DNA of 64,000 nt from Bacillus sp. BP-3 (GCF_028401955.1 NZ_JAQOTJ010000008.1:148084-212083); one strand, 5' to 3'; positions 43,119 through 52,712 are shown, counted from the stretch's first letter. The notes: generated by a model not told the origin, from the sequence alone. A program made the numbers and translations.

Positions 43119-44147
43119 ATGATTGAAGTAAAGAATGTTACGAAGAGCTATAAAATTTTAGAGCGGAAGCCAGGTTTAATGGGTGCAATAAAAGCTTTAA
43201 TAAAACGTAAGCATTATGATAAACAGGCGGTAAAACCGATTTCTTTTTCTGTTGAAAAAGGGGAAATGGTTGGGTATATCGGATTCAACGGTGCTGGAAA
43301 GTCAACCACTATTAAGATGCTGTGTGGAATTTTGACTCCAGATACTGGTGAAATTAAAGTAAATGGAATTATTCCATACAAAAACAGACAAGAAAATGCC
43401 AAAAATATTGGAGCAGTTTTTGGACAACGTACACAACTTGCTTGGGATATACCGGTGAGAGAGTCTTTTGAACTATTAAAACATGTTTATGAAATACCAG
43501 AAACAAAATATCAGGAAATGTTGCATTTATTTGAAGATGTACTGGATCTTGGGGATTTAATGCTATTACCTGTTCGCCAGCTATCACTCGGACAAAAAAT
43601 GCGTTGTGAGTTGGCTGCTGCTTTTCTTCATCAACCTTCTGTTGTGTTCCTAGATGAGCCTACAATTGGTCTAGATATTGATGTAAAGGCGAAAATACGT
43701 AGTTTTATTAAAGAAATGAATAAGAAATTGGATGCAACAGTTGTATTAACTACACATGATATGCAGGATATAGAAGAGCTTTGTGAGCGGATTATTATTA
43801 TTGATAAAGGGACTATTATTTATGACGGCGACTTACAAGAACTTAAAGATCGTTTCTCTTATAACCGCATTCTATCTTTAGAATTAGAAGAGCACACAAT
43901 GTTTGAGATTCCTGTATCATTACAAAATGACATCGTGATTCATAAGAGTAAAACAGAAAATACATCTCATGTAGAACTAAGTTTTCATACAAAGAATGTT
44001 TCATCGGAATTTGTGCTGTCAGAACTGGCAAGGCACAACAAGATACTAGACTTAACGATTTCAAATCCGAAATTGGAGACGATTATTAAAGATCTTTATC
44101 AGCACGGAGGTGAGGAGTCCCTTGAGAAAATATTGGGAAATGCTTAA
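43119..44147 (+). CDS. ABC exporter ATPase (ABC-2 family)
   Basis: ATPase of 342 residues, start at 43119 after AAGTAGGAG. Walker A GFNGAGKST, signature LSLGQKMR and Walker B VVFLDEPTIGLD are present, then the H-loop in TTHD. The C-terminal 100 residues (ILSLELEEHTMFEIPV...) form the regulatory extension found in CcmA/DrrA-like ATPases. Two permease genes follow with overlaps, giving a three-gene exporter. Transport of a drug, lipid or polysaccharide precursor is possible; nothing decides between them. Confidence 0.92.
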   Translation: MIEVKNVTKSYKILERKPGLMGAIKALIKRKHYDKQAVKPISFSVEKGEMVGYIGFNGAGKSTTIKMLCGILTPDTGEIKVNGIIPYKNRQENAKNIGAVFGQRTQLAWDIPVRESFELLKHVYEIPETKYQEMLHLFEDVLDLGDLMLLPVRQLSLGQKMRCELAAAFLHQPSVVFLDEPTIGLDIDVKAKIRSFIKEMNKKLDATVVLTTHDMQDIEELCERIIIIDKGTIIYDGDLQELKDRFSYNRILSLELEEHTMFEIPVSLQNDIVIHKSKTENTSHVELSFHTKNVSSEFVLSELARHNKILDLTISNPKLETIIKDLYQHGGEESLEKILGNA

Positions 44148-44910
44148 AGTGCAGATAAAGCTAGATACTTCCTATGCGGCGTGGTATTGGGCAGGTACGT
44201 TTGCAATTATCGTTAAATTATGTACGTTATATTATTTTTGGACTGCTGTTTATGAGAATAAAGAGACTGTTGGAGAACTTTCACTTACGAATATGCTAAC
44301 ATATATGGTTATTGCTTTGTTATTGGAACAATACGTATCTGGAGTAGGGAGCAATTTAGCGAGAATGATTAAACAAGGTGACATAGCAATGGAACTTATG
44401 AAGCCCTATCATTTGTTAGATAAACTTGTAGCGATGGATATAGGACAAAAAATTTCTAATTCTATGCGTACAACGTTTCCTATGCTGCTTTTTGCCATCT
44501 GGTTTGTAGGGATTCAACTACCACAATCAATAGAGTCTTTTCTATTATTTACGGTAAGTGTAGTTTTTGGTATTTTAATTGGAACTCAATTAGATCTTAT
44601 TATTGGTATATTAGCTTTTTGGACTGTGAATATATGGGGGCTTCGACTGTTGCGAGAGTCTGTTATTCAGTTTTGTTCCGGTGCACTCGTCCCATTATCA
44701 CTTTATCCACAATGGTTTCAAGAAATTAGTATGTTTTTACCTTTTCAGTCTATGGTCTATATACCTGTTTCTATTTATACAGGTTCATTATCAGGTACAC
44801 AGGCCTATATGGCAATTGCGACACAATTCATCTGGTTAATTGTTATAATAGTACTCGTCAGAGTTTTATGGGCTTTAGCAATTCGAAAAATCACAATATT
44901 TGGGGGGTGA
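44122..44910 (+). CDS. ABC-2 family permease (ABC2_membrane_6-like)
   Basis: Permease of 262 residues with six helices. The TTG at 44122 was chosen because GGAGGTGAGGAG ends 5 bases before it; the GTG at 44110 overlaps that site. It overlaps the ATPase gene by 26 bases. NLARMIKQGDIAMELMKPYH in the first cytoplasmic loop is the signature block of this permease group (it recurs in the next gene as WQYIRTGNLDRLLIRPINP). Works with 43119 and 44916. Confidence 0.85.
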   Translation: MRKYWEMLKVQIKLDTSYAAWYWAGTFAIIVKLCTLYYFWTAVYENKETVGELSLTNMLTYMVIALLLEQYVSGVGSNLARMIKQGDIAMELMKPYHLLDKLVAMDIGQKISNSMRTTFPMLLFAIWFVGIQLPQSIESFLLFTVSVVFGILIGTQLDLIIGILAFWTVNIWGLRLLRESVIQFCSGALVPLSLYPQWFQEISMFLPFQSMVYIPVSIYTGSLSGTQAYMAIATQFIWLIVIIVLVRVLWALAIRKITIFGG

Positions 44911-44915
44911 GTGTA

Positions 44916-45716
44916 TTGTTGCATACTCTTAAACGATATTCATTCTTATACATAGTCTATTTTAAGCAACATTTAAAAGTAATGATGGAATATAAAGTAG
45001 ACTTTCTAATAGGAATTTCTTCAGTCTTCATTCAACAATTTGCCGCTATCTTTTTTATAAAAGTAGTATTTGATCATATTGAAACTTTAAAAGGATGGAA
45101 TTTTTATCAAATTCTCTTAATCTACGGAATTGCTTTTGCAGGAAGAGCAATCCATCACATTTTCTTTGATAATTTATGGACAATTGGATGGCAATATATT
45201 CGGACAGGAAATTTAGACCGTTTACTTATCCGTCCTATTAACCCTCTGTTCCAAATTATAGCGGAGCGTGTTCAACAAGATGGAATAGGGCAATTGATTA
45301 TAGGGGGAGTTGTTCTTTATTATTCCATTAGTAATCTAGATATTGCTATTACGTTTGGAAATGTACTGATACTCATCATCATGATCATATCAAGCGGTCT
45401 TATCTTTGTTGCATTAAATTTATTTTTTATTACGTTTTCTTTTTGGATGACAGATAGCCTTCCTGTTGTATCAGCAGTATTCAATTTAAGTGATTTTTCA
45501 CGGTATCCAATTACTATTTATAATAAAGTTATCGCATTTATTTTAACGTTTATTATTCCTTATAGTTTTACATCCTTTTATCCAGCAGCCTTTTTCTTCG
45601 ATAAGGGATATAAGTGGGTTTCCTTATGTACACCACTCGTTGCGATAATTCTATGTTTCATTGCTTATCGTTTTTGGAAATATGGGCTAAGTGCATTTAC
45701 TAGTACAGGAAGTTAA
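44916..45716 (+). CDS. ABC-2 family permease, second subunit
   Basis: Permease of 266 residues with six helices. A TTG at 44916 follows GGGGGG (44902-44907); a second TTG lies at 44919. The block IRTGNLDRLLIRPINPLFQI and the later NLSDFSRYPITIYNKVIAF segment are conserved in the DUF990/ABC2_membrane_6 families. It starts 5 bases after the previous gene, so the three genes form an operon. A terminator follows at 45772. Confidence 0.85.
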   Translation: MLHTLKRYSFLYIVYFKQHLKVMMEYKVDFLIGISSVFIQQFAAIFFIKVVFDHIETLKGWNFYQILLIYGIAFAGRAIHHIFFDNLWTIGWQYIRTGNLDRLLIRPINPLFQIIAERVQQDGIGQLIIGGVVLYYSISNLDIAITFGNVLILIIMIISSGLIFVALNLFFITFSFWMTDSLPVVSAVFNLSDFSRYPITIYNKVIAFILTFIIPYSFTSFYPAAFFFDKGYKWVSLCTPLVAIILCFIAYRFWKYGLSAFTSTGS

Positions 45717-45771
45717 TCTGGAAAAGGGTATAGTAGTACAAAAAGATACTTTGCAATATTTCATGAAATGG

Positions 45772-45832
45772 GGAGACCAGCTGAAAATACTTTCTTTTGA
45801 TAGAATGTATTGCTGCTGATCTCTTTCTCTTT
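45772..45832 (+). terminator. Terminator after the ABC exporter operon
   Basis: GGAGACCAGC (45772-45781) pairs with GCTGATCTCT, then TTCTCTTTATT. Long loop. Confidence 0.6.
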
Positions 45833-45938
45833 ATTAATCTATTAGTTAGTCTATTTTTAATAAATTTTAGGCTCTTGTTTAACAGATTAAAAGCTATAAC
45901 ATAATATATGATTTGCTAATGATTCAAAGTAGGATGTT

Positions 45939-46054
45939 TTAATAAAATGTCGCAATATGTTTTAGTAATATATCCAATTCCCAATCTACATCTACAAATT
46001 AACTATCCGATAAAGTTGCGTTTACATCTTCACTTATAATCCGAAAATAAAGCT
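45939..46054 (-). pseudogene. Short unidentified gene remnant
   Basis: The minus strand reads RDFKLYFRIISEDVNATLSD, S, a stop, then FVDVDWELDILLKHIATFY and a stop. The codon pattern looks coding but there is an internal stop, no start and no ribosome site. It overlaps nothing but the very end of the GNAT gene. Family not recognised. Confidence 0.4.
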
Positions 46055-46059
46055 TGAAA

Positions 46060-46515
46060 TCACGCGGATTTATCTATTTTCCAATTAATCATTGTTTCTG
46101 TAGTATCTATTTTTTTCATGTTTAGTTTTTCTAATACACGAATAGAACCATGATTGTCATATAGTGTTTCAGCTATTATTCTATCAACCTTTGATGTTTT
46201 AAAAGCCCATTGAATTAAGGCTCCTACAGATTCTGTTGCATAACCATTATTCCAATAGTTTTCAAGAAAACCATATCCAACTTCTACTGCTTTATTCTTA
46301 TCGGGTTTTCCCTTAAAACCTATGTCTCCGATAACAACACCGTCTGTTTTTCGAATAACAAGCCAAGTACCCCAATACAATAAAGAGGAATCTTCTTTTA
46401 ATCTCTTCAAATAAGTTGAGATTTGCGGTCCGTTATCGTATTTCTGATTTATAGCAATTTCAACTGTTTCTTCCGTACACGGTATAATGGTTAGTCTTTT
46501 CGTTTCTAATTTCAT
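46060..46515 (-). CDS. GNAT family N-acetyltransferase (RimJ-like)
   Basis: Enzyme of 151 residues, start at 46515 after AAGGAGGAAT. It begins KLETKRLTIIPC as RimJ/RimL-type enzymes do. The acetyl-CoA motif region VEVGYGFLENYWNNGYATES replaces R/QxxGxG/A with NNGYAT, and the conserved ETLYDNHGSIRVLEKLNM block follows. It transfers acetyl groups from acetyl-CoA to an amine. Substrate unknown; it is monocistronic and downstream of nothing related. Confidence 0.85.
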   Translation of the reverse strand: MKLETKRLTIIPCTEETVEIAINQKYDNGPQISTYLKRLKEDSSLLYWGTWLVIRKTDGVVIGDIGFKGKPDKNKAVEVGYGFLENYWNNGYATESVGALIQWAFKTSKVDRIIAETLYDNHGSIRVLEKLNMKKIDTTETMINWKIDKSA

Positions 46516-46898
46516 GGTTATTCCTCCTTGTTATGAAATGCAATCACCTCAATGAAAATAGATGTACAAAACATAAAATCCTCCCCTTTAACAGTTAATA
46601 TTTCTAATTATATCATTTTTTTGACTTTTTTAATTTGTTTGAATGTATGAATTTCAAAAAACAACCCCCGCAAAATGCTTAATTGGTCCGAATATTGTAT
46701 TAGGGAAAAAAGAATCATGTTAGTGCATTATATATCGTATTCCCCCTTAGTCTAGGTAAGTAGTATTTATCGTTACTTAAGAAGAAAAAGGATATATATT
46801 TGGCAAAGCCAATGAGTGATTAGTTAAGTTGGGAGTCGCCGCTTATTAAAATATTTTATGTTTGTATCAGAAGGAAATAAAAGGAGTATATCAAAGAA
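46516..46898 (+). other. Upstream region of the large envelope gene
   Basis: About 380 bases without a gene. The first part is the promoter region of the GNAT gene. At 46661-46709 lies copy B of the element also found before the lysozyme gene. AAGGAG at 46881-46886 is the ribosome site of the next gene. Confidence 0.5.
46661..46709 (+). repeat. Shared upstream element, copy B
   Basis: Starts AAAAACAACCCCCGCAAAAT and ends TATTAGGG; aligned without gaps to 36708-36756. Confidence 0.6.
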
Positions 46899-49800
46899 AT
46901 GATGGATAAAACAATGCTGCAAAAGAAAAAACAATCTAAAGTTATTTTTTACGATGCTAAAGGAAGAAGGAAAATATTTTTTAATTGGTTTCTATGTCTT
47001 ACGATAATTATTATGATTATTGTTTTTTACTTTTTCTTTCGAAGTATTTTATCAGATGTGAATTTTCCGTATAAGAAAACTTCTATAACTCAAGATAAAA
47101 AAATTGTACCTATTAATGAAAAACTTAACGATCAGCAATTACAGAAAGAGTTAAAAAATGAAGAATATAAGTACTCTAATAATAAAATAGATAATAAGAA
47201 TTATTCCCAAGATTCAGAGTTTAATAGTAAACAACCTAAAGAAGTATATGGTTTTTATGTAAACTGGGATGCAAATAGTACGACCTCTTTAAAGGAAAAT
47301 ATTCGGTCATTAACTATGTTAATACCAGAGTGGTATCACTTAAATGCAGATTTAACAATTAGTAGTGAGATTAAACCTGAGATTGTAAAGTTAGCGAAAG
47401 AAAATCATGTGAAAATTATGCCTTTAATCAATAACTTTACTCAAAAAGGTTCTGGTTCGGATGCTGCATTAATTCATAAGTTGCTGCGTGCGCCGGCTAA
47501 TGTACAGACAAAATTTATTAATGATTTAGTAAAACAAATTGAAACCAATCAATTTGCAGGTATTAATATCGACTTTGAGTCAATACCTGAAGAAGATCGA
47601 AATGGATTAACAAGATTTATGAAAGAACTTACTACTGTGTTTCATCAACATCATTTGCTTGTGACGCAAGATGTTCCGGCTGCTGATAATACTTTTGATT
47701 ACGGAGCATTAGCAAAAGAAATAGATCGTATGATTGTGATGATGTATGATGAACACCATCAAACTGGGAGTTCAGGTCCAATCGCTTCAAATAAATGGTT
47801 TGAGAATACGCTTAGGCATTTAAATATTCCTGCAGAAAAACTAATAGTTGCTTTCGGGAACTATGGATATGATTGGGAAAGGGATAGTAAGAAACCTGCT
47901 AAACCTTTAACTTTTTCGGATATTATGAAGATGACACATGATTCGAATGCAAAAATTCAATGGGATAAGATAAGTGGGAATCCTTATTTTCGATATAGAG
48001 AAAGTACACAGGATCATATTGCTTGGTTTTTAGATGGTGTAACTCTTTACAATCAAATGAAAGTAGCATTGAAAAATGATGCAAAAGGATTTGCATTCTG
48101 GAGATTGGGAGCTGAGGATCCTACTGTATGGAAATCATTAAGAAATCCAATAGAAATACAAAAGGATCTGAGTCCATTACGTAAAATCGATAGTCTAAAT
48201 CAAGTAAGTTATTCCGGGCAAGGTGAAATCTTAAAAGTTATGCATGAAGGCCAAACAGGACTTAGGGATTTTAAAGTCGGGAAAGATAATTATCTTACAG
48301 ATGAAGTGTATCAATCACTTCCATCGTCATATCAAGTGCAACGCTATGGACAACCAAAGGGGAAACAAGTGGTACTAACATTTGATGATGGACCTGATCC
48401 TAAATATACGCCGGAAATCTTAGATATATTAAATAGATATAAAATAAAAGCTGATTTCTTTGTAGTTGGTGAAAATGCTCAATTAAATACTAGTATTCTT
48501 AAAAGAATATACGATGAAGGGCATGAAATAGGTAATCATACTTTCACACATCCTAACATAGCGGATACTTCTTCATTCCGAACAAAAGTGGAGTTAAATG
48601 CCGCTCAACGACTTATTCAAGAAACAACAGGCCACTCATCGATTTTATTTAGACCGCCATATGAAGCGGATGCTGAGCCATATTTACCAAATGAGATACT
48701 ACCTATTTTGCGTGCTCAAAATATGAACTATACAATGATTGGAGAAAAGGTTGATCCTGAAGACTGGACTAAACCATCAACAAATGAACTGGTAAAACGT
48801 GTTCTTAAATCTGTTTATAGTGGTGAAGGGCATGTTATTCTCCTCCATGATGCGGGCGGAGATCGTACTCATACAGTAGAGGCGCTACCAATTATTATTG
48901 AAGACTTAAAAAAACATGGATATAACTTTGTGACAATTTCAGATTTAATGGGTAAAAAACGAGATGATGTTATGCCCTCTATTTCTGTTGAGGATAAGCC
49001 ATACTTATTTTATGATCGAGTTGTTTTTTCAGGTTCAGGATATTTGAATCACATATTCACGACTATTTTTTATATTGCTATTGGATTAGGTATTTTTCGA
49101 TTCCTATTTTTAATTTATTTTGCGTTTAGGCAAAAAAAGAAAGGTTTATCCCGATTATCTACTAATTCTGCTTATCAACCTTTTGTTAGTGTTGTGATAG
49201 CTGCATATAATGAAGAAAAAGTTATTAATAAGACGATTCGTTCTATTTTGGATAGTGATTATCCGGATTTTGAAATTATTGTTGTGGACGATGGATCAAA
49301 AGATGGTACGTCAAAAGCAATTCAAGAAGCGTTTCATAACCATTCTAAAGTTTATTTAATCCAAAAAGAAAACGGTGGTAAGGCATCCGCAATGAATTTA
49401 GGATTTCAAAAATCGCGAGGAGAAATTATTATTTCATTAGATGCCGATACTGTTATTGCTCAAGATGCTATTTCTTTAATGGTTAGACATTTTAAAGATG
49501 ATAATGTAGCTGCAGTTTCTGGTAACGTTAAAGTAGGAAATAGACGAAATTTGTTAACTACATGGCAACATGTTGAATACATTACAGGCTTTAATTTAGA
49601 GCGAAGGGCTTTTGATGAGTTAAATTGTATTACTGTTGTTCCGGGTGCTATCGGAGCATGGCATAAAAAACGTGTGGAAAAAGCGGGATATTTAAGTGAA
49701 GATACACTTGCGGAAGATACGGATCTTACTCTAACATTTTTACGTCAAGGATATCGAATTGTGTATGAAGAAAAAGCATATGCTTATACGGAGTCGCCTG

Positions 49801-50267
49801 AAGATGTAAAAAGTCTTGTTAAACAGCGATATCGTTGGTCGTATGGAACGCTTCAGTGTCTATGGAAGCATCGAAAAGCTTTATTTAATGTAAAACATAA
49901 AACATTAGGATTTATTGTACTGCCAAATATGTGGTTATTCCAATTCATTCTCCAATCGATTTCTCCATTAGCAGATGTATTAATGATTATGGGCATATTT
50001 AGTAGTCATCCTTTGAAAGTTTTAGGATTTTACCTTGCATTCTTTGTAATTGACCTTCTAGCTTCACTCTTTGCCTTTCGATTAGAAAAGGAAAATCCTA
50101 AGCCGTTAGTCTGGTTAATTTTACAACGCTTTATTTATCGTCAATTTATGACTTATGTTGTAATTAAATCTATAGTTTCTTCTATTCGAGGAGTAGCGGT
50201 GGGCTGGAATAAACTGAAGCGCATGGGAAGTGTCGAGGAATCCTCTTGTCATAATAAAGCATCGTAA
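46899..50267 (+). CDS. Membrane fusion protein: GH18-like, NodB deacetylase and GT2 polysaccharide synthase
   Basis: Protein of 1122 residues, start at 46899. An N-terminal helix (about 28-50) is followed by an outer GH18-like domain (about 105-420) with GINIDFESIPEEDR at about 222. A NodB polysaccharide deacetylase comes next (about 480-680) with TFDDGPDP and HTFTHPNI, the Asp and His of the metal site. A second helix (about 710-735) leads to a GT2 domain (about 760-1000) with VIAAYNEE, SLDADT, EDTD and QRYRW. C-terminal helices follow (about 1010-1095). This joins synthesis, export and deacetylation, as in PgaC/PgaB or hyaluronan-type systems, in one chain. It would make a beta-linked amino-sugar polymer; no other pga/ica gene is nearby. 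A terminator follows. Confidence 0.93.
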   Translation: MMDKTMLQKKKQSKVIFYDAKGRRKIFFNWFLCLTIIIMIIVFYFFFRSILSDVNFPYKKTSITQDKKIVPINEKLNDQQLQKELKNEEYKYSNNKIDNKNYSQDSEFNSKQPKEVYGFYVNWDANSTTSLKENIRSLTMLIPEWYHLNADLTISSEIKPEIVKLAKENHVKIMPLINNFTQKGSGSDAALIHKLLRAPANVQTKFINDLVKQIETNQFAGINIDFESIPEEDRNGLTRFMKELTTVFHQHHLLVTQDVPAADNTFDYGALAKEIDRMIVMMYDEHHQTGSSGPIASNKWFENTLRHLNIPAEKLIVAFGNYGYDWERDSKKPAKPLTFSDIMKMTHDSNAKIQWDKISGNPYFRYRESTQDHIAWFLDGVTLYNQMKVALKNDAKGFAFWRLGAEDPTVWKSLRNPIEIQKDLSPLRKIDSLNQVSYSGQGEILKVMHEGQTGLRDFKVGKDNYLTDEVYQSLPSSYQVQRYGQPKGKQVVLTFDDGPDPKYTPEILDILNRYKIKADFFVVGENAQLNTSILKRIYDEGHEIGNHTFTHPNIADTSSFRTKVELNAAQRLIQETTGHSSILFRPPYEADAEPYLPNEILPILRAQNMNYTMIGEKVDPEDWTKPSTNELVKRVLKSVYSGEGHVILLHDAGGDRTHTVEALPIIIEDLKKHGYNFVTISDLMGKKRDDVMPSISVEDKPYLFYDRVVFSGSGYLNHIFTTIFYIAIGLGIFRFLFLIYFAFRQKKKGLSRLSTNSAYQPFVSVVIAAYNEEKVINKTIRSILDSDYPDFEIIVVDDGSKDGTSKAIQEAFHNHSKVYLIQKENGGKASAMNLGFQKSRGEIIISLDADTVIAQDAISLMVRHFKDDNVAAVSGNVKVGNRRNLLTTWQHVEYITGFNLERRAFDELNCITVVPGAIGAWHKKRVEKAGYLSEDTLAEDTDLTLTFLRQGYRIVYEEKAYAYTESPEDVKSLVKQRYRWSYGTLQCLWKHRKALFNVKHKTLGFIVLPNMWLFQFILQSISPLADVLMIMGIFSSHPLKVLGFYLAFFVIDLLASLFAFRLEKENPKPLVWLILQRFIYRQFMTYVVIKSIVSSIRGVAVGWNKLKRMGSVEESSCHNKAS

Positions 50268-50296
50268 GAGAGCAGAAAGTCTGCTCTCTTTTTGTT
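50266..50296 (+). terminator. Terminator after the fusion synthase gene
   Basis: AAGAGAGCAG (50266-50275) with CTGCTCTCTT (50281-50290), T tail. Confidence 0.9.
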
Positions 50297-50435
50297 GTTA
50301 GTTGAACCGTAACTGTAGCCTAATAGTCATTATTAGTCCTTTTGGCTTGCACTAGGTAATATTAAATGAATTTCATTGAATACAGTTGCGGTATGGGATG
50401 GACTTAATCATTAATTAGTAGAAGTTGCAGTATTA

Positions 50436-50502
50436 AAGCAAAATTTGCGGTTAAATTGATAAATTGTAGATCTGATTTTTCTAACACTAAGTGAAATAAT
50501 TG
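50436..50502 (-). pseudogene. Scrap of an MFS transporter gene (copy 1)
   Basis: Minus strand reads VLEKSDLQFINLTANFALI, against SEKSDPQFIGLTVSFALTL in the intact transporter at 56897-58144. About 80 percent of bases match, and nearly all changes are transitions. Only about 22 codons remain. It lies just upstream of the HEAT-repeat gene promoter region. A related scrap is at 55504. Confidence 0.6.
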
Positions 50503-50594
50503 CAAGATATAAATTGTTAAAAAAATACATTTAATATAATATTATTAATATAATCCGATGTGCTATGTGTTCATAAGGGGGAGGGGAAAAGTAG

Positions 50595-51185
50595 TTGGAA
50601 CTAGACGATATGAACATTACGGCATTAAGAAAATATGCTGGTGAATTTTCTGAGGATAAGAATAGAGAATATATCTTAACAGTAGCTATACAGTTATATG
50701 CGACAGGGGTTAGCTCTAAACAAACATATTTTTCTATATTCTTAGTAGGAGAAATTTCACCATATAACATGGAAGCTTTCGACTTTTTAAGATATAAAGT
50801 TAGTCAAAATCATGATTGGCGGGCTCAAGAGGTATTAGCCAAAGCATTTGATACGTTTTGTTCTAAAACAGGATATGAAAATGCTCTTCCAATTATAAAT
50901 GAATGGCTGTCGGATAAGAATGCAAATGTAAGAAGAGCTGTTACAGAAGGATTGCGCGTATGGACAGCAAAACCATTTTTCAAAGAAAATCCTGAAGTTG
51001 CAATACAATTACTTTCAAATTTAAAGAATGATCCTAGCGAATATGTAAGGAAGTCGGTTGGAAATGCAATTAGAGATATCTCTAAAAAACACCGAGAGTT
51101 AGTACAGAAGGAGTTAATTAATTGGAACTGTAACGAAGCATTTGTATTATTTACTTATCAGATTGCAAGTCGTCATATGATTTGA
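50595..51185 (+). CDS. HEAT-repeat protein (DNA alkylation repair-like)
   Basis: Protein of 196 residues, TTG start at 50595 after GGGGGAGGGG. Helical repeats are evident: WLSDKNANVRRAVTEGLRVW and LLSNLKNDPSEYVRKSVGNAI are HEAT-like, as in the AlkD/DNA alkylation repair family, of which it is the size of a short member. The aspartate and aromatic residues that AlkD uses on damaged DNA cannot be placed with certainty. MmcQ/YjbR-family and isochorismatase-family genes follow on the same strand. Confidence 0.75.
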   Translation: MELDDMNITALRKYAGEFSEDKNREYILTVAIQLYATGVSSKQTYFSIFLVGEISPYNMEAFDFLRYKVSQNHDWRAQEVLAKAFDTFCSKTGYENALPIINEWLSDKNANVRRAVTEGLRVWTAKPFFKENPEVAIQLLSNLKNDPSEYVRKSVGNAIRDISKKHRELVQKELINWNCNEAFVLFTYQIASRHMI

Positions 51186-51238
51186 GATAAATGCTGTTTG
51201 GGTTAGTAGTGATAATTTTTTATATAAGGAGTCTAGTT

Positions 51239-51601
51239 ATGGAGAAGCATATATTAGAAGATTATTGTCGAAATCAGCCTGCTGCAACTCATGATTACAA
51301 AATAGAATGGCAAGCAGATCGTTATCAAGTGGGAGGTAAAATGTTTGCTATGTTTGGCGGGGATTCAGTAGGAAAGCCTATACTATCATTGAAATGTGAT
51401 CCTGAGCGTGCTGAATATTTAAGGGAAACATACGAAGGTATTATTCCTGGATATTACTTGAATAAAGTACACTGGAATTCCATTTATTTAGATGCTGATA
51501 TCCCTAAAGAGTTATGGGAGAAGTTAGTTATTCATTCCTATGAGCTAGTCCTTCAAAAGTTACCTAAAAAGATTCAAAAAGAAATTGGTAGTAGGGAATA
51601 G
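51239..51601 (+). CDS. MmcQ/YjbR family protein
   Basis: Protein of 120 residues. The ATG at 51239 has AAGGAG (51226-51231) upstream; the longer extension lacks one. The block YCRNQPAATHDYKIEWQADRY resembles the PGTTEDxxF-type start of the MmcQ/YjbR family, and HWNSIYLDADIPKELWEKLV followed by SYELVLQKLPKK is its C-terminal signature. These small proteins have a cyclic alpha/beta DNA-binding-like fold; activity is not known. It lies 53 bases after the HEAT gene and may be co-transcribed. Confidence 0.8.
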   Translation: MEKHILEDYCRNQPAATHDYKIEWQADRYQVGGKMFAMFGGDSVGKPILSLKCDPERAEYLRETYEGIIPGYYLNKVHWNSIYLDADIPKELWEKLVIHSYELVLQKLPKKIQKEIGSRE

Positions 51602-51682
51602 AGCTTGAAACAATGAATGAATGGGATTAAAGGACTAGGAATTAATGATGAGGTAAAGTCATTCTAAGGGGAGGGGAAATAC

Positions 51683-52261
51683 ATGCTACATAGATTTGAA
51701 AATGCAGCATTAGTAATTATAGATGTTCAGAAAGCATTTAATCATGAAAAATGGGGTAAACGAAATAATTTAGAAGCAGAAAAAAATATTGAAAGTTTAC
51801 TAAAATTGTGGAGAAAAAAGAAATATCCAGTTATTCATATTCAACATCTATCAGATAATATTCATTCTATCATGCACCCTAGTCATGAGGGTTCTAAATT
51901 TAAAGATATGGTAAAACCAATTGAGGGTGAAGTCATTATTCAAAAGAAGGTAAATAGTGCATTTATAGGGACAAACTTGGAAGAATATTTACGTACGAAT
52001 GGTATTGAAAAGGCTGTGATAGTTGGATTAACTACGCCTCATTGCGTTTCAACTACTACTAGAATGAGTGGTAATTTAGGATTTGATACATATCTTATTT
52101 CAGATGCTACCGCTGCGTTTGGAATGAAAGGACCAAATGATATTTACTATAGTGCAGAAGAAATTCATGCTATTTCATTGGCTACCTTGCATGAGGAATT
52201 TGCTACGATTCTTACAACTAAAGAGATGATGGAAACTATGGAAATAGGGATCTTAAAATAA
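51683..52261 (+). CDS. Isochorismatase-fold cysteine hydrolase (first of two)
   Basis: Hydrolase of 192 residues, ATG at 51683 after GGGGAGGGG. The catalytic triad of the family is visible: Asp in ALVIIDVQ (about residue 14), Lys in IIQKKVNSAF (about 93) and Cys in GLTTPHCVSTT (about 126). The family cleaves amide or ether bonds of small molecules such as isochorismate and nicotinamide. Context (HEAT, YjbR) does not indicate a substrate. A hairpin terminator follows. A second, unrelated family member lies at 60332. Confidence 0.85.
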   Translation: MLHRFENAALVIIDVQKAFNHEKWGKRNNLEAEKNIESLLKLWRKKKYPVIHIQHLSDNIHSIMHPSHEGSKFKDMVKPIEGEVIIQKKVNSAFIGTNLEEYLRTNGIEKAVIVGLTTPHCVSTTTRMSGNLGFDTYLISDATAAFGMKGPNDIYYSAEEIHAISLATLHEEFATILTTKEMMETMEIGILK

Positions 52262-52351
52262 TTTTTTATAAGTATAGCATCACGTTGTTAGCGAATGATA
52301 TGTAGTATTTGCAAAGAATTTATATGCTATAAAACAAAAGAGATTAGACCT

Positions 52352-52391
52352 AGAACACATATTAAATATGTATAATATGTGTTCTTTTTCG
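52352..52391 (+). terminator. Terminator after the isochorismatase gene
   Basis: AGAACACATATTA (52352-52364) with TAATATGTGTTCT (52373-52385), then T5. Confidence 0.85.
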
Positions 52392-52511
52392 TTTTCTATA
52401 ATATTTTTGTAAGCGTCAAATATCCCCTGTCCATTATTTGTAAAAAAACCATGAAATAATCTCCTTATATACTACACGTGGACGATATTCTATGTGCAAG
52501 GTATTATGCTA

Positions 52512-52712
52512 TTACTTGTACTGAGGCTCTTCTTGTTCAATTTGCTGAAGACGAGGGTTTAAAGATTCAATAATTTTTTGAGTTTGTTGTGCTGCACCTT
52601 TATATAATTGTTTTGCTTGCTGGTTATCAGTATCAAGAACAAATCCTTCTAGGCATGCTTGAGCACTCTTTAATCCAGCGATAGTTTGTTTAAGTTTAGT
52701 GCTTACTGTCAT
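52512..52712 (-). CDS. DUF1657 small protein
   Basis: Protein of 66 residues; start at 52712 after AAGGAGGAAATAC. It consists of two helices with many Gln and Lys (TKLKQTIAGLKSAQACLEGF, then KQLYKGAAQQTQKIIESLNP). This is the DUF1657 family, common in spore-formers and often beside spoVA genes. Here it is alone. A sporulation role is inferred from the family only; I see no clear sigma-G promoter. Confidence 0.85.
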   Translation of the reverse strand: MTVSTKLKQTIAGLKSAQACLEGFVLDTDNQQAKQLYKGAAQQTQKIIESLNPRLQQIEQEEPQYK

